Origin: Paenibacillus dendritiformis
GTDB taxonomy: Bacteria; Bacillota; Bacilli; Paenibacillales; Paenibacillaceae
NCBI RefSeq assembly: GCF_021654795.1
Contig: NZ_AP025344.1
Location: forward strand, 930,001 to 994,000
DNA: 64,000 nt
Direction of reading: 5' to 3'
Shown here: piece after piece, positions 54,056 to 62,310 of the stretch
How the letters are laid out: every line of letters starts with the position of its first letter
Position numbering within the stretch: the stretch's first letter is position 1
Translations under genes and position numbers: made by a program
Notes under the pieces: model-generated
What the model was told of the DNA's origin: nothing
The model's database searches: none
Seen by the model: the letters and a program-made list of their open reading frames with translations, nothing else

Positions 54056-55375
54056 ATGACAGATAAGAAAATTCCGAAGCGCGTCACGACGGCGCTTATC
54101 AACTCCTTGACCGCCGGCGTCGTGCCGCGTATTGGACTGGAGCATATCGCCGTCGGCCGCAAGCCGGAGATTGAAGCCATCCTTCGCGACCTGGACAATG
54201 TGGCAGAGGGCGGAGCGGCGTTCAAGCTCGTGACGGGACGATACGGAAGCGGGAAGAGCTTCTTGCTGCAGATGATTCGCAACTATGCGATGGACCGCAA
54301 CTTCGTCGTTGCCGACGGGGATCTGTCGCCGGAACGGAGACTGGCCGGCACGAAGGGGCAGGGGCTGGCGACGTACCGCGAGCTGATGATGAATCTATCG
54401 ACGCGCACCCGGCCGGACGGAGGAGCGCTGGAGACGATCCTGCAGCGCTGGATTGGTTCGATTCAACAGCAGGCCATGTCCGAGCTTGGCATTGGACCGA
54501 ACGACGAGGCCTTGAATTTGGAGGTGGAGCACCGCATCGCAGCCGTCACGAATGAAATGCGGAATATGGTGCACGGGTTCGACTTCGCCAAGGTGCTGGC
54601 GTCGTATTGGAGCGGGTATAGGAGGATGGATGACGAGCTGAAGCAAGCTTCGCTGCGCTGGCTTCGCGGGGAGTTCACGACGAAGACCGAGGCGAAGCAG
54701 GCTTTGGGCGTCGGTGTGATTATTGATGATGACACCTGGTACGATTACATGAAGCTGTGGTCGGAATTCGCCGCGCGGATTGGATATCAGGGATTGCTGC
54801 TTTTTATCGATGAAGGGGTTAACCTGTACAAACTTACGAACAGCATCTCCCGGCAGAGCAATTACGAGAAGCTGCTGACGATGTTCAACGATACGATGCA
54901 GGGCAAGGCGGAGCATCTCGGCATTTTCATCGGCGGCACGCCGCAATTCGTGGAGGATGAACGCCGGGGGCTGTTCAGCTATGAAGCGCTGCGCTCCCGC
55001 CTCGTAAGCGGCAGATACGCGGCAGAGGGGCTCCGCACCTATACGGGCCCTCTTATCCGACTGGACATGCTGTCTCATGAGGAGATTTTGATTCTGCTGC
55101 AGCGTCTGCGTTACATCCATGCCCTTCACAATGGAGTGGAACCGCTGCTGACGGACGAGCAATTAATCGTATTTATGGAGCAAGCCGCCGGCAGGCTCGG
55201 AGCGGACGAGCTGTTGACCCCGCGGGAGATTATTCGTGATTTCATGGATCTGATGCACACGCTGCATCAGCATCCGGAGACGGAGTTCGACGATCTAATC
55301 GGAGAGCGGTGCGTCAAGCCCGCGGCTTCCCAACTGGATGAAGTCGGCGGCTTCTTGGCGGAATTCGAGCTATGA
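54056..55375 (+). CDS. P-loop ATPase of the DUF2791/BrxD family
   Basis: A 439-residue AAA-type ATPase. The N-terminus has ALINSLTAGVVPRIGLEHIAVGRKPE, the DUF2791 entry block; Walker A is GRYGSGKS (61-68) and Walker B is LLLFIDE (247-253). Later blocks include GIFIGGTPQFVEDERRGLFSYEALRSRL. BrxD proteins of BREX systems share this family. It starts six bases after the TerB-type gene and its stop overlaps the helicase start (ATGA), so the three proteins are made together. Confidence 0.88.
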   Translation: MTDKKIPKRVTTALINSLTAGVVPRIGLEHIAVGRKPEIEAILRDLDNVAEGGAAFKLVTGRYGSGKSFLLQMIRNYAMDRNFVVADGDLSPERRLAGTKGQGLATYRELMMNLSTRTRPDGGALETILQRWIGSIQQQAMSELGIGPNDEALNLEVEHRIAAVTNEMRNMVHGFDFAKVLASYWSGYRRMDDELKQASLRWLRGEFTTKTEAKQALGVGVIIDDDTWYDYMKLWSEFAARIGYQGLLLFIDEGVNLYKLTNSISRQSNYEKLLTMFNDTMQGKAEHLGIFIGGTPQFVEDERRGLFSYEALRSRLVSGRYAAEGLRTYTGPLIRLDMLSHEEILILLQRLRYIHALHNGVEPLLTDEQLIVFMEQAAGRLGADELLTPREIIRDFMDLMHTLHQHPETEFDDLIGERCVKPAASQLDEVGGFLAEFEL

Positions 55376-57552
55376 GCGGCACTCATCCCTTTCACCGGTT
55401 GGCGCCGTTCATTCAGGAGTATATTTACAAAAAGCGTTGGGAGACGCTGAAGGAGGCCCAAGTCGGGGCTTGCCGCGTGCTGTTCGATTCGCCGAACCAT
55501 CTGTTGATCGCATCCGGCACGGCATCGGGCAAGACCGAAGCCGCCTTTTTCCCTGCCTTGACGGAATTATATGAACGCCCTTCCGCATCGGTAGGCATTC
55601 TGTACATCGGCCCGCTGAAGGCGCTCATTAACGACCAGTTCGAGCGTCTGAACGATCTGCTGCGCGAGGCCGGCATTCCGGTGCGGCATTGGCATGGGGA
55701 CGTGTCCCAAGCGGAGAAGGCGAAGCTGTTGAAAAGACCGTCCGGCGTGCTGCAGATTACGCCGGAATCGCTGGAAGGCTTGTTGATGAACAAGCCGAAT
55801 GCGATTCCCGCCCTGTTCCGCGACCTGCGGTATGTCGTGATTGATGAGGTGCACGCCTTCATGGGGGCGGATCGCGGCATTCAAGTGCTGAGCCAGCTGG
55901 CCCGGGTGGAACGGATGGCAGGCTGCCGGCCGAGACGGATTGGCCTGTCGGCGACACTGGGCGACTACGATGCCGCCTGCGAATGGCTGGGCGCAGGCTC
56001 GCCGCATGCCGTCGAAGTCGTGGCGCCCCGCGCGGGCCGCAAGCTGAGATTGAATGTCGAGCATTTCTCCTTCCCCGCCGCCCATGACGAGGAGCAGACG
56101 GAGCAGGCGGCGAATGCCCGCAAAGCTTATTATGACTATATCTATGATCATACGCGGCTCAAAAAGGCGCTGATCTTCACGAACAGCCGCTCCGATGCGG
56201 AACTGACGACGCTGGAGCTGCGCCGCACAGCTGCGCGGCGCCAGGAGCGGGATGTCTTCCACGTGCACCACGGCAGCATCTCGGCCATGCTGCGCGAAGA
56301 GGCCGAGGCCGCGCTTCGCGTCGGACGCGGGCCAGCGGTAACCGCGGCTACCGTAACCTTGGAGCTGGGCATCGATCTCGGGGAGTTGGAACGGGTCATC
56401 CAACTCGGAGCGCCCTATAGCTGCTCCAGCTTCGTGCAGCGGCTCGGCCGATCGGGAAGACGCGGCGATGCGGTATCCGAGATGCTGTTCGCGGTGCCGG
56501 AAGAGGAGGACGAGGACGCGCAGCTCCCCGCACGGATGCCTTGGACGCTGCTGCGCGCAATCGCGGTCATCGAGCTGTATGTGCGGGACAAGTGGATCGA
56601 GCCGCTCGCGCTGCGGAAGAAGCCAATCGGCCTGCTGTATCATCAGACGATGAGCATATTGAAGGGCATGGGGGAAGCGGCGCCGGCCGAACTCGCCCGG
56701 GAGGTGCTGACGCTGCCGCCGTTCCGGAACTTCGATGCGGAAGAATATAAGCTCTTCCTCCGGTATTTGCTGGAGACCGATCATTTGCAGAGAACCGAGG
56801 AAGGAACGCTTCTGATTGGTCTGGCCGGGGAGAAGGTCGTGAACCATTTCCGCTTCTATGCGGTATTTAAAGACGATGAAGAGCATGCCGTATATAACGG
56901 TTCGGAGGAATTGGGCTCGATTACGACCGTTCCCCCGCCGGGCTATTGCTTTTCTCTGGCGGGCAAGCTGTGGAAGGTCGTCGAGGTGGACGCGAAGCAC
57001 AAAGCCGTCTATGTCAAGCCTGCCCGGGGCAAGGTGGACACGCTCTGGCTTGGGGCCGGGGGCGATGTGCATACATCGGTCATGGCCAAGATGCGCGATA
57101 TTTTGGCGGATCATGAGATCTATCCGTACTTGGCTCCGGGGGCTGTCAAGCGGCTCGAGCGGGCCCGCCGTCTTGCCCGGGAGAGCGGTCTGCTCAGGCA
57201 GTCCGTTCTTCCGGCGGGAGGGAGCTCCTGCTTCATCCTGCCCTGGATGGGAACGAAGCCGTTCCGCACATTGGAGCGCATCTTGAAGCACCGGCTTGCC
57301 CAGCGACTTGCCCTCCGGTCGATTGTGCCGATGGAGCCGTACTATATGGTCGTCTCCGGCCATGCGGATGCGCCCGCCTTGTTGGACGAACTGCGCGCAG
57401 AGCTGAATAACGGAATCGATTTGATGAGTCTTTTAGCGCCGGAGGAGGCCCCTTATTTAGGCAAATATGATGAATTCGTCGCTCCGGAGCTCGTCCGGAA
57501 GGCGTTTGCCGTGGATGGGCTGGAGCTGTTCCCTGCTGAATGGCAACGCTGA
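55372..57552 (+). CDS. Lhr-like DEAD/DEAH helicase
   Basis: A 726-residue superfamily 2 helicase. Motif I is SGTASGKT (48-55), motif Ia LYIGPLKALINDQ, motif II DEVH (158-161), motif III SAT (193-195), motif V TATVTLELGIDLGEL-like block and motif VI QRLGRSGRRG. The second half (about 400-726) resembles the Lhr core and winged-helix region, as in BrxHI of BREX. It overlaps the ATPase gene by four bases and ends the operon. It is unlikely to be housekeeping Lhr because of its tight partners. Confidence 0.88.
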   Translation: MSGTHPFHRLAPFIQEYIYKKRWETLKEAQVGACRVLFDSPNHLLIASGTASGKTEAAFFPALTELYERPSASVGILYIGPLKALINDQFERLNDLLREAGIPVRHWHGDVSQAEKAKLLKRPSGVLQITPESLEGLLMNKPNAIPALFRDLRYVVIDEVHAFMGADRGIQVLSQLARVERMAGCRPRRIGLSATLGDYDAACEWLGAGSPHAVEVVAPRAGRKLRLNVEHFSFPAAHDEEQTEQAANARKAYYDYIYDHTRLKKALIFTNSRSDAELTTLELRRTAARRQERDVFHVHHGSISAMLREEAEAALRVGRGPAVTAATVTLELGIDLGELERVIQLGAPYSCSSFVQRLGRSGRRGDAVSEMLFAVPEEEDEDAQLPARMPWTLLRAIAVIELYVRDKWIEPLALRKKPIGLLYHQTMSILKGMGEAAPAELAREVLTLPPFRNFDAEEYKLFLRYLLETDHLQRTEEGTLLIGLAGEKVVNHFRFYAVFKDDEEHAVYNGSEELGSITTVPPPGYCFSLAGKLWKVVEVDAKHKAVYVKPARGKVDTLWLGAGGDVHTSVMAKMRDILADHEIYPYLAPGAVKRLERARRLARESGLLRQSVLPAGGSSCFILPWMGTKPFRTLERILKHRLAQRLALRSIVPMEPYYMVVSGHADAPALLDELRAELNNGIDLMSLLAPEEAPYLGKYDEFVAPELVRKAFAVDGLELFPAEWQR

Positions 57553-57734
57553 AAACGGAGTATCGTTTGTCGAATTATGGAGATTTTTATCGGACTGTGC
57601 TAGTCCTTTGTCACCATATAATTAGTCGATTAATTTTATTTGCTTGGGACTTTTTCCCCTATCGCCCGGATTGGCTATATGGTTATGATGGTTAGGTACG
57701 AAAATTTGTTACAGATCTTAGGAGGATATCGGCT

Positions 57735-58592
57735 TTGAAAAAATGGACACTCGCGTTATTAGGGGCAATCTTGGCGTTGGGAATCACGGCATGCGGCGAT
57801 AAAGGCGCTACCGGTGGTGCGACCAACGCGGAAAAACCGGCGGATGCGCAAACAGAAAAAGAAAATGCGCCGGCATTGACTGCGGATGAACTGCTGACGA
57901 AGATGGCGGAAGCCAGCCAAAAGATGAAGAACTTCGCGATGGATGCGAGCATCAACCAGAACATTACGGTCGCTCAGGGCGATCAGAAGCAAGAGCAGAA
58001 GGTTGATATCTCGATGAAGGCGGACTTCAGCAAAGAACCGTTCGGCATGTACCAAGAGATGAAGATGTCTATGCCTGGCCAAGGCGAACAGGATATCAAG
58101 CAGTATATTTCCAAGGAAGCGATCTACACGCATGTGGATGGACAATGGGTGAAGCTTCCGGACGAAATGATTGGCGATATGGTTAAGCAGATGGAAGAAT
58201 CCGCGAAAATCGAAACTCAAATGGAGCAGTTCAAATCTTTCTCCAAAGATATGAAAGTGGCGGAAGAGGGAGACAAGTACGTATTGACAGCTGATTTGTC
58301 CGGCGATGGAATCAAAGAGCTCGCCAAGAACTTGATGAGCCAGTCGGGCAGCGGCGAAGACGCGCAAACGCAGGCTCTGATCGAGCAAATGGATATCAAA
58401 AATGTCAAAGTTACGTATGCGGTCAACAAAGAATCGTTCCTGCCGCTTCAATCCGATGTCGACATGACGATGGAAATGGAGCAGGACGGTCAGAAAATCT
58501 CCATGGACATGGTGATGAAGAGCACGTTCTCCAAGCATGACGAAGTGGGCGAAATCAAAATCCCTCAAGAGGTGCTGGACAGCGCTCAATAA
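57735..58592 (+). CDS. Putative lipoprotein (DUF6612/LppX-like)
   Basis: A 285-residue exported lipoprotein. The signal KKWTLALLGAILALGITAC ends at a lipobox Cys. The mature part (ADELLTKMAEASQKMKNFAMDASIN..., EPFGMYQEMKMSMPGQGEQDI, KYVLTADLSGDGIKELAKNLM) has the antiparallel-beta pattern of LolA/LppX-like DUF6612 proteins. TTG start with AGGAGG nine bases upstream. A paralogue with the same control region lies at 61510. Function unknown; binding of a hydrophobic molecule is a family-level guess. Confidence 0.82.
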   Translation: MKKWTLALLGAILALGITACGDKGATGGATNAEKPADAQTEKENAPALTADELLTKMAEASQKMKNFAMDASINQNITVAQGDQKQEQKVDISMKADFSKEPFGMYQEMKMSMPGQGEQDIKQYISKEAIYTHVDGQWVKLPDEMIGDMVKQMEESAKIETQMEQFKSFSKDMKVAEEGDKYVLTADLSGDGIKELAKNLMSQSGSGEDAQTQALIEQMDIKNVKVTYAVNKESFLPLQSDVDMTMEMEQDGQKISMDMVMKSTFSKHDEVGEIKIPQEVLDSAQ

Positions 58593-58606
58593 TTGAATCG
58601 CGTTCA

Positions 58607-58639
58607 ACCGCCGGATCCGGAAGGATTCGGCGGTTTTTT
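58607..58639 (+). terminator. Terminator of the first lipoprotein gene
   Basis: ACCGCCGGATCC and GGATTCGGCGGT with loop GGAA, then TTTTTT. Strong intrinsic terminator; a decayed copy lies after the paralogue. Confidence 0.9.
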
Positions 58640-58673
58640 GCGCGGGTGTAGCTTTTCATCTATTCTCTCCGCC

Positions 58674-59963
58674 TTATGCCAGCCCCAGCTTGCGCTCGAT
58701 TTGCCAAATGGCCTCCTCCACGGTGATGACCGCTTCGGTCTGCTCGGCCATATCCTTGAGACGGATCGCCCCGATGGCGGCCTCGCTCTCGCCGATGAGC
58801 AGCACGAAGCGAATTCGTTGGGATGCGGCGGAGGCAAGCGATTTTCTGAGCTTGCGGCCGCTCGTATCCAGAGAGGTGCGTATCCCGTTGGCCCGAAGGG
58901 CCGCGGCGGTCCGGAGCGCTTGGGCCAGGGTATCCCCGATAGGAATGACGACGGCCGAAGCGCGGGTCCGTTCCGCTGGCCGCCGCGCGACGAGCGCCAT
59001 GATTGATTCCATGCCGAACGACAGGCCGACGGTGGGGTAGGCTGCATCCTGCCTTCCCGTGAATTGGCCAATAATGGCGTCGTATCTACCGCCGCCGCCC
59101 AGGCTTGAGACGAAGGAGCCGGACGCATCGAAAATTTCATATACGGTGCCGGTATAGAAGGACAGCCCGCGGGACAGGAACGGGTCGAAGGCGCAGCTTG
59201 CCGCAAGCCCGGTCTCGTCGATTAGAAGCTGCAGGGCGCGCACCTCGGATGCACCCTCCGACGACTGGAGGCCGTAAGCCCCGGCGAGGGAATCGACCGA
59301 GATCTCTTCTCTCTCCATCAAGGCCAAGATCGCCTCGGTAACGGACGGCCCCAAGCCTTTGCCAAGCAGTTCGTCCTTTACTCCTTCTTTTCCGATTTTG
59401 GCAATCTTGTCGAGCGTCAGCATGACCGACAACGCCTCCCCGGCCGGGACGCCGACCGACTCCAGCAATTCTCCGAGGAACCGCCGATTGTTCCATCTTA
59501 TCGTCACCGGGATGTCCAGGCGGCGGAACGCCTCGACGGCAAGCTGCATCAGCTCGGCCTCGGCTTCCGGCCCTGCAATGCCGACGATATCGGCATCGCA
59601 TTGCAGAAATTCCCGCAGCCTTCCCCGTTTCACCGGCCCGTCGCGGAACACTTTGCCGATCTCATACCGCTTATACGGCAGCTGCAGACCGGGATTCATG
59701 GCGACAACCTTGGCGAACGGAATCGTCAGGTCATAGCGCAGCCCTAACTGCCGCTGTCCTTGATCGCTCAACTGGTACATTTCCTTCACGATTTCTTCCC
59801 CGCCGGCATATTTCGATGTCAGTACATCAAGCTCATGCAAGATCGTGCTCTCCATCGCCTCGAAGCGGTACAGCTCGAACAGGTTCCGCAGGACGTCCTG
59901 CACTTGCTGGCGAGCCGCTTGCTCCGGACCGAAAAAATCATAAGTTCCTTTTACGTTTTGCAT
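58674..59963 (-). CDS. hisS: Histidyl-tRNA synthetase
   Basis: A 429-residue class II synthetase that charges tRNA-His. Motif 2 reads FRDGPVKRGRLREFLQCDADIVG; the histidine-specific motifs are RGLSFYTGTVYE and GGGGRYD, followed by the motif 3 arginine region GLSFGMESI. A C-terminal anticodon-binding domain is present (IRTSLDTSGRKLRKSL). The REFLQCD motif 2 form is more like archaeal/eukaryotic-type HisRS than the usual bacterial form, so this may be a second hisS in the genome. ATG at 59963 is chosen since AAGGGAGG lies nine bases before it. A His-codon leader and terminator precede it. Confidence 0.92.
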   Translation of the reverse strand: MQNVKGTYDFFGPEQAARQQVQDVLRNLFELYRFEAMESTILHELDVLTSKYAGGEEIVKEMYQLSDQGQRQLGLRYDLTIPFAKVVAMNPGLQLPYKRYEIGKVFRDGPVKRGRLREFLQCDADIVGIAGPEAEAELMQLAVEAFRRLDIPVTIRWNNRRFLGELLESVGVPAGEALSVMLTLDKIAKIGKEGVKDELLGKGLGPSVTEAILALMEREEISVDSLAGAYGLQSSEGASEVRALQLLIDETGLAASCAFDPFLSRGLSFYTGTVYEIFDASGSFVSSLGGGGRYDAIIGQFTGRQDAAYPTVGLSFGMESIMALVARRPAERTRASAVVIPIGDTLAQALRTAAALRANGIRTSLDTSGRKLRKSLASAASQRIRFVLLIGESEAAIGAIRLKDMAEQTEAVITVEEAIWQIERKLGLA

Positions 59964-59990
59964 CGTATCCATCCTCCCTTGTGTCTCCGG

Positions 59991-60027
59991 AAAATAAAAA
60001 ACGCGCCGGACCTCTTGGTCCCGCGCG
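59991..60027 (-). terminator. Intrinsic terminator in the hisS leader
   Basis: On the minus strand CGCGCGGGACC AAGA GGTCCGGCGCG is followed by TTTTTTATTTT. It lies between the leader peptide and hisS, thus it works as an attenuator. Confidence 0.88.
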
Positions 60028-60042
60028 CCGGATATATGCCGC

Positions 60043-60098
60043 AGGGAGGCCAACGCGAACAGCGTTAGCCTCCCTGATAGGTTCAGGGGTGCTAACGC
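60043..60098 (-). promoter_or_regulatory. Alternative hairpins of the hisS attenuator
   Basis: On the minus strand segment 1 GCGTTAGC (60098-60091) can pair with segment 2 GCTAACGC (60069-60062), with inner CCCTGA/TCAGGG pairs. Segment 2 extended (AGGGAGGCTAACGC, 60075-60062) can instead pair all 14 bases with segment 3 GCGTTGGCCTCCCT (60056-60043), allowing one G-U pair. The two folds exclude each other. Confidence 0.8.
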
Positions 60099-60139
60099 TT
60101 CTTGTGATGATGAAGTTGAGTCTGCTGGATTCGGTTCAT
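60092..60139 (-). CDS. His-codon leader peptide of hisS
   Basis: A 15-residue peptide, MNRIQQTQLHHHKKR, with three consecutive His codons (60112-60104). TGGAGG lies nine bases before its ATG. Its stop codon is inside segment 1 of the alternative hairpins. This is the layout of ribosome-mediated attenuators such as the enterobacterial his leader: shortage of charged tRNA-His would stall the ribosome on the His codons, cover segment 1, and alter folding downstream. No T-box sequence (GGGTGGNACCGCG) is found, which would be the usual Firmicute solution. Confidence 0.82.
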   Translation of the reverse strand: MNRIQQTQLHHHKKR

Positions 60140-60171
60140 CGCAGGTTCCTCCATCGCATGTAGTATTACAG

Positions 60172-60200
60172 AGTATAGCGAATGGGTAGGGAAAAAGCAA
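60172..60200 (-). promoter_or_regulatory. Promoter of the hisS leader transcript
   Basis: On the minus strand TTGCTT, a 17-base spacer and TATACT end about 33 bases before the leader-peptide ATG. Matches the sigma-A consensus in nine of twelve positions. Confidence 0.65.
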
Positions 60201-60205
60201 TAGTC

Positions 60206-61048
60206 TTACGAAGAAGAAAAAGACTGGAGCTGTGTCCTCGCTTTCCGAATAATCTCTCCGATCTTTTGCTCCAGCTGGAAGACTTGGCGAGTGCGTTCAT
60301 TCCGCTGGCCGGAGGAGACTGTCATCGAGGTGAGCGCCTTCAGGCTGGCGCCGGCATCGCCCTTCCTCGCGGCTTGCGTTAACGTGCTCCGGGCCGCAGA
60401 GAGCCGGCTCTTATCGGTGCGGGCGGCGTTCTTCGCTTTCTTGATCTGCACCTTGACCGTATCGATGGCGGAGAGCGTCTGGCGCACGCGCTTGACGGCA
60501 TCGGTGCGGGCTTGCCTGGCCGACTTCAGCGCGGCTTGGCGGCGGCGAATATCCTCCCGCGCGGTCTGGACGAGGGGCTTCATGCCGGTGTGCTGCAGGC
60601 GAAGCGCTGCGTTCAGCTGCTTGTTCTTCCATATCTTCGCCGCCGAAATCTGCTTGTTCAAGGCGCTATAGGCGTCGAACAGCGGCTGATACTTCTTCTT
60701 CGCCTCCTGGACTTGTGAATCGAGGCGCTTGAGCTTCTCCACATGCATAAGCTTGACCTTCTGCCGGATGGCGGTCATCGCCTCCGCATTGTCGCGCTGC
60801 AGGCGCTTCGTCTTCTCCTGCCATTCCCGCTCTGCCGCCTCGAGCTGAATCAGTTCCCGGTAAAGCCGATTCAGCTTATCCGCCTGCGTCCGGTCCGCTG
60901 CCGCCACCATCTTGTCGAAGGCGGCCTTGGCCGTGGCGGACAGCTCCGCCGATGCGGCGCGGAGCGGCGCCGGGTTGGCCAACAGGCATGCGAATGCGAG
61001 TGCAATAAGGAGCCATGCGATAATCGCGCCCGATTGTTTCCTCATCAT
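60206..61048 (-). CDS. Secreted coiled-coil protein
   Basis: A 280-residue protein with a signal peptide (KQSGAIIAWLLIALAFACLL...APLRAASA) and an almost wholly helical, Lys/Arg/Gln/Ala-rich remainder (AEREWQEKTKRLQRDNAEAM, LDSQVQEAKKKYQPLFDAYSALNKQI, VKRVRQTLSAIDTVKVQIKKAKNAAR) that looks like a long coiled coil. No enzyme motif. The start at 61048 follows AGAGAGG; a longer frame reaching 61204 runs through a terminator and is rejected. Function unknown. Confidence 0.72.
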   Translation of the reverse strand: MMRKQSGAIIAWLLIALAFACLLANPAPLRAASAELSATAKAAFDKMVAAADRTQADKLNRLYRELIQLEAAEREWQEKTKRLQRDNAEAMTAIRQKVKLMHVEKLKRLDSQVQEAKKKYQPLFDAYSALNKQISAAKIWKNKQLNAALRLQHTGMKPLVQTAREDIRRRQAALKSARQARTDAVKRVRQTLSAIDTVKVQIKKAKNAARTDKSRLSAARSTLTQAARKGDAGASLKALTSMTVSSGQRNERTRQVFQLEQKIGEIIRKARTQLQSFSSS

Positions 61049-61129
61049 AATCGTCTCATCCTCTCTTCTTATTTTCCCGAAATATCCGGCTCCGCCCTCC
61101 ATATCCCCACGCGCAAGACAGGAAAATGC

Positions 61130-61178
61130 AAAAAAGCACCTGCAAGAAGGGCTATCAGGCCCATTCTTGCGGGTGCTT
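61130..61178 (-). terminator. Intrinsic terminator just downstream of a promoter (sRNA end or attenuator)
   Basis: On the minus strand AAGCACCCGCAAGAATGGGC pairs with GCCCTTCTTGCAGGTGCTT around TGATA and is followed by TTTT. No gene ends here on this strand; the promoter at 61213-61241 lies only 35 bases upstream. Confidence 0.8.
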
Positions 61179-61212
61179 CCATCGCAAGTGCCGTTATTTG
61201 TCATTCAAGCTA

Positions 61213-61241
61213 ATGATATGAAAGAATGCGAGATTTGTCAA
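61213..61241 (-). promoter_or_regulatory. Strong promoter upstream of the coiled-coil gene
   Basis: On the minus strand TTGACA (61241-61236), a 17-base spacer and TATCAT (61218-61213): a near-consensus sigma-A promoter. The RNA would meet the terminator at 61178-61130 after about 75 bases. Confidence 0.75.
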
Positions 61242-61509
61242 GGCGAACGGATAAGGAGCGTGTTTTTCCTCGCAAAAGCTTGGCTGGAGCGGTTAGATAG
61301 TTTAGATAACACCTATGGAGCGCGTTATCGGGAGAAGAGGGCTTTGTCGAAATATGGGAGATAGGAGCATGCGATTGTCGTTCTATCTGCCCAAATAATT
61401 AATTGGCTCAAATCGCCAGTACAGGACTATTTCCCCTAGTACCGGATAGACCGTATGGTTATGATGATTAGGTCTTATATTAATTACAGATATTAGGGGG
61501 ATACTCGCG

Positions 61510-62310
61510 TTGAGGAAGTGTGCGATTGCATTGTTAGTAGTTGTTGCGGCCTTCGGCATTACGGCTTGCGGCGGCAGTGACGCCGACGCGGCTATTGCGG
61601 CAGACGAACTGCTGGCAAAGACGATAGATGCCAACCAGAAGATGAAGAGCTTCTCGATGGAAGGAACTGCGATCAATAAGATTACGGACGGTATAGGAGA
61701 GCTGAAGGAAGAGAGGCAATCCGAATCGACCATAAAGCTGGACCTGAACAAAGAGCCGTTCGGCATGTACTATGAGAATAGGAAAGTGTATGACGGGCAA
61801 GAGGAAGTTCAGCAAACGTTGTACGTTGAGGGGGAGGAAGCCTATGTGAACCTCGGCGACGGATGGCATGAATATCCTGAAGAGATGGTTGACGAGCGGT
61901 TGGAAAGACTCGAAATATTCGCGCATCCCGAGAACCAGTTGGAGCTGTTCCGATCGAGGGCCCAAGATATGAAGGTGAAGGCGCGCGGCAATAGGTATGT
62001 GTTGACGGCTGATCTGACCGGCGAGGGACTTCAGGAACTGGTTAAAGGATTGATAAGTCAGGCAGGCAGCGGCGAACATGAACATATGAAATGGTTTTTG
62101 GAAGCATTGCATGCAAAAAATATAAAAGCTTCGTTTCTTATTCATAAAGATTCGTTCCTATTGGTTCAAGCGGAAGTAAGTATCATTTTGGAACCGAAAG
62201 AATATGGAAAGTATTCTACTCAAGAACTAGTGACGAAAAGATCATTCTCCCGCCACGATAAAGTGGGCGCAATCAAGATTCCGCAAAAGGTGATTGACAG
62301 CGCGAATTAG
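61510..62310 (+). CDS. Putative lipoprotein, paralogue of the one at 57735
   Basis: A 266-residue lipoprotein with signal RKCAIALLVVVAAFGITAC and lipobox Cys. It aligns with the first copy throughout (ADELLAKTIDANQKMKSFSMEG, KEPFGMYYENRKVYDGQEE, YVLTADLTGEGLQELVKGLISQAGSGE, HDKVGAIKIPQKVIDSAN). The linker after the Cys is shorter. TTG start with TTAGGGGGATA upstream, in the same setting as the first copy. The two copies flank the hisS and coiled-coil genes. Confidence 0.8.
   Translation: MRKCAIALLVVVAAFGITACGGSDADAAIAADELLAKTIDANQKMKSFSMEGTAINKITDGIGELKEERQSESTIKLDLNKEPFGMYYENRKVYDGQEEVQQTLYVEGEEAYVNLGDGWHEYPEEMVDERLERLEIFAHPENQLELFRSRAQDMKVKARGNRYVLTADLTGEGLQELVKGLISQAGSGEHEHMKWFLEALHAKNIKASFLIHKDSFLLVQAEVSIILEPKEYGKYSTQELVTKRSFSRHDKVGAIKIPQKVIDSAN

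Noticed and set aside
57592-57606. Terminator after the helicase gene (GGACT/AGTCC)
   Set aside because: Five-base stem and only three T; too weak to claim.
59963-60180. T-box riboswitch before hisS
   Set aside because: The conserved T-box sequence (GGGTGGNACCGCG) and the AG bulge/specifier features were not found; a His-codon leader ORF explains the region better.
61085-61200. Known riboswitch (fluoride, preQ1, guanidine) before the coiled-coil gene
   Set aside because: Only a single long hairpin plus T-run is visible; core motifs of those classes could not be matched.
61219-61364. Short plus-strand frame starting MKECEICQGERI
   Set aside because: It overlaps the promoter on the opposite strand, lacks a ribosome site and shows only one CxxC pair.
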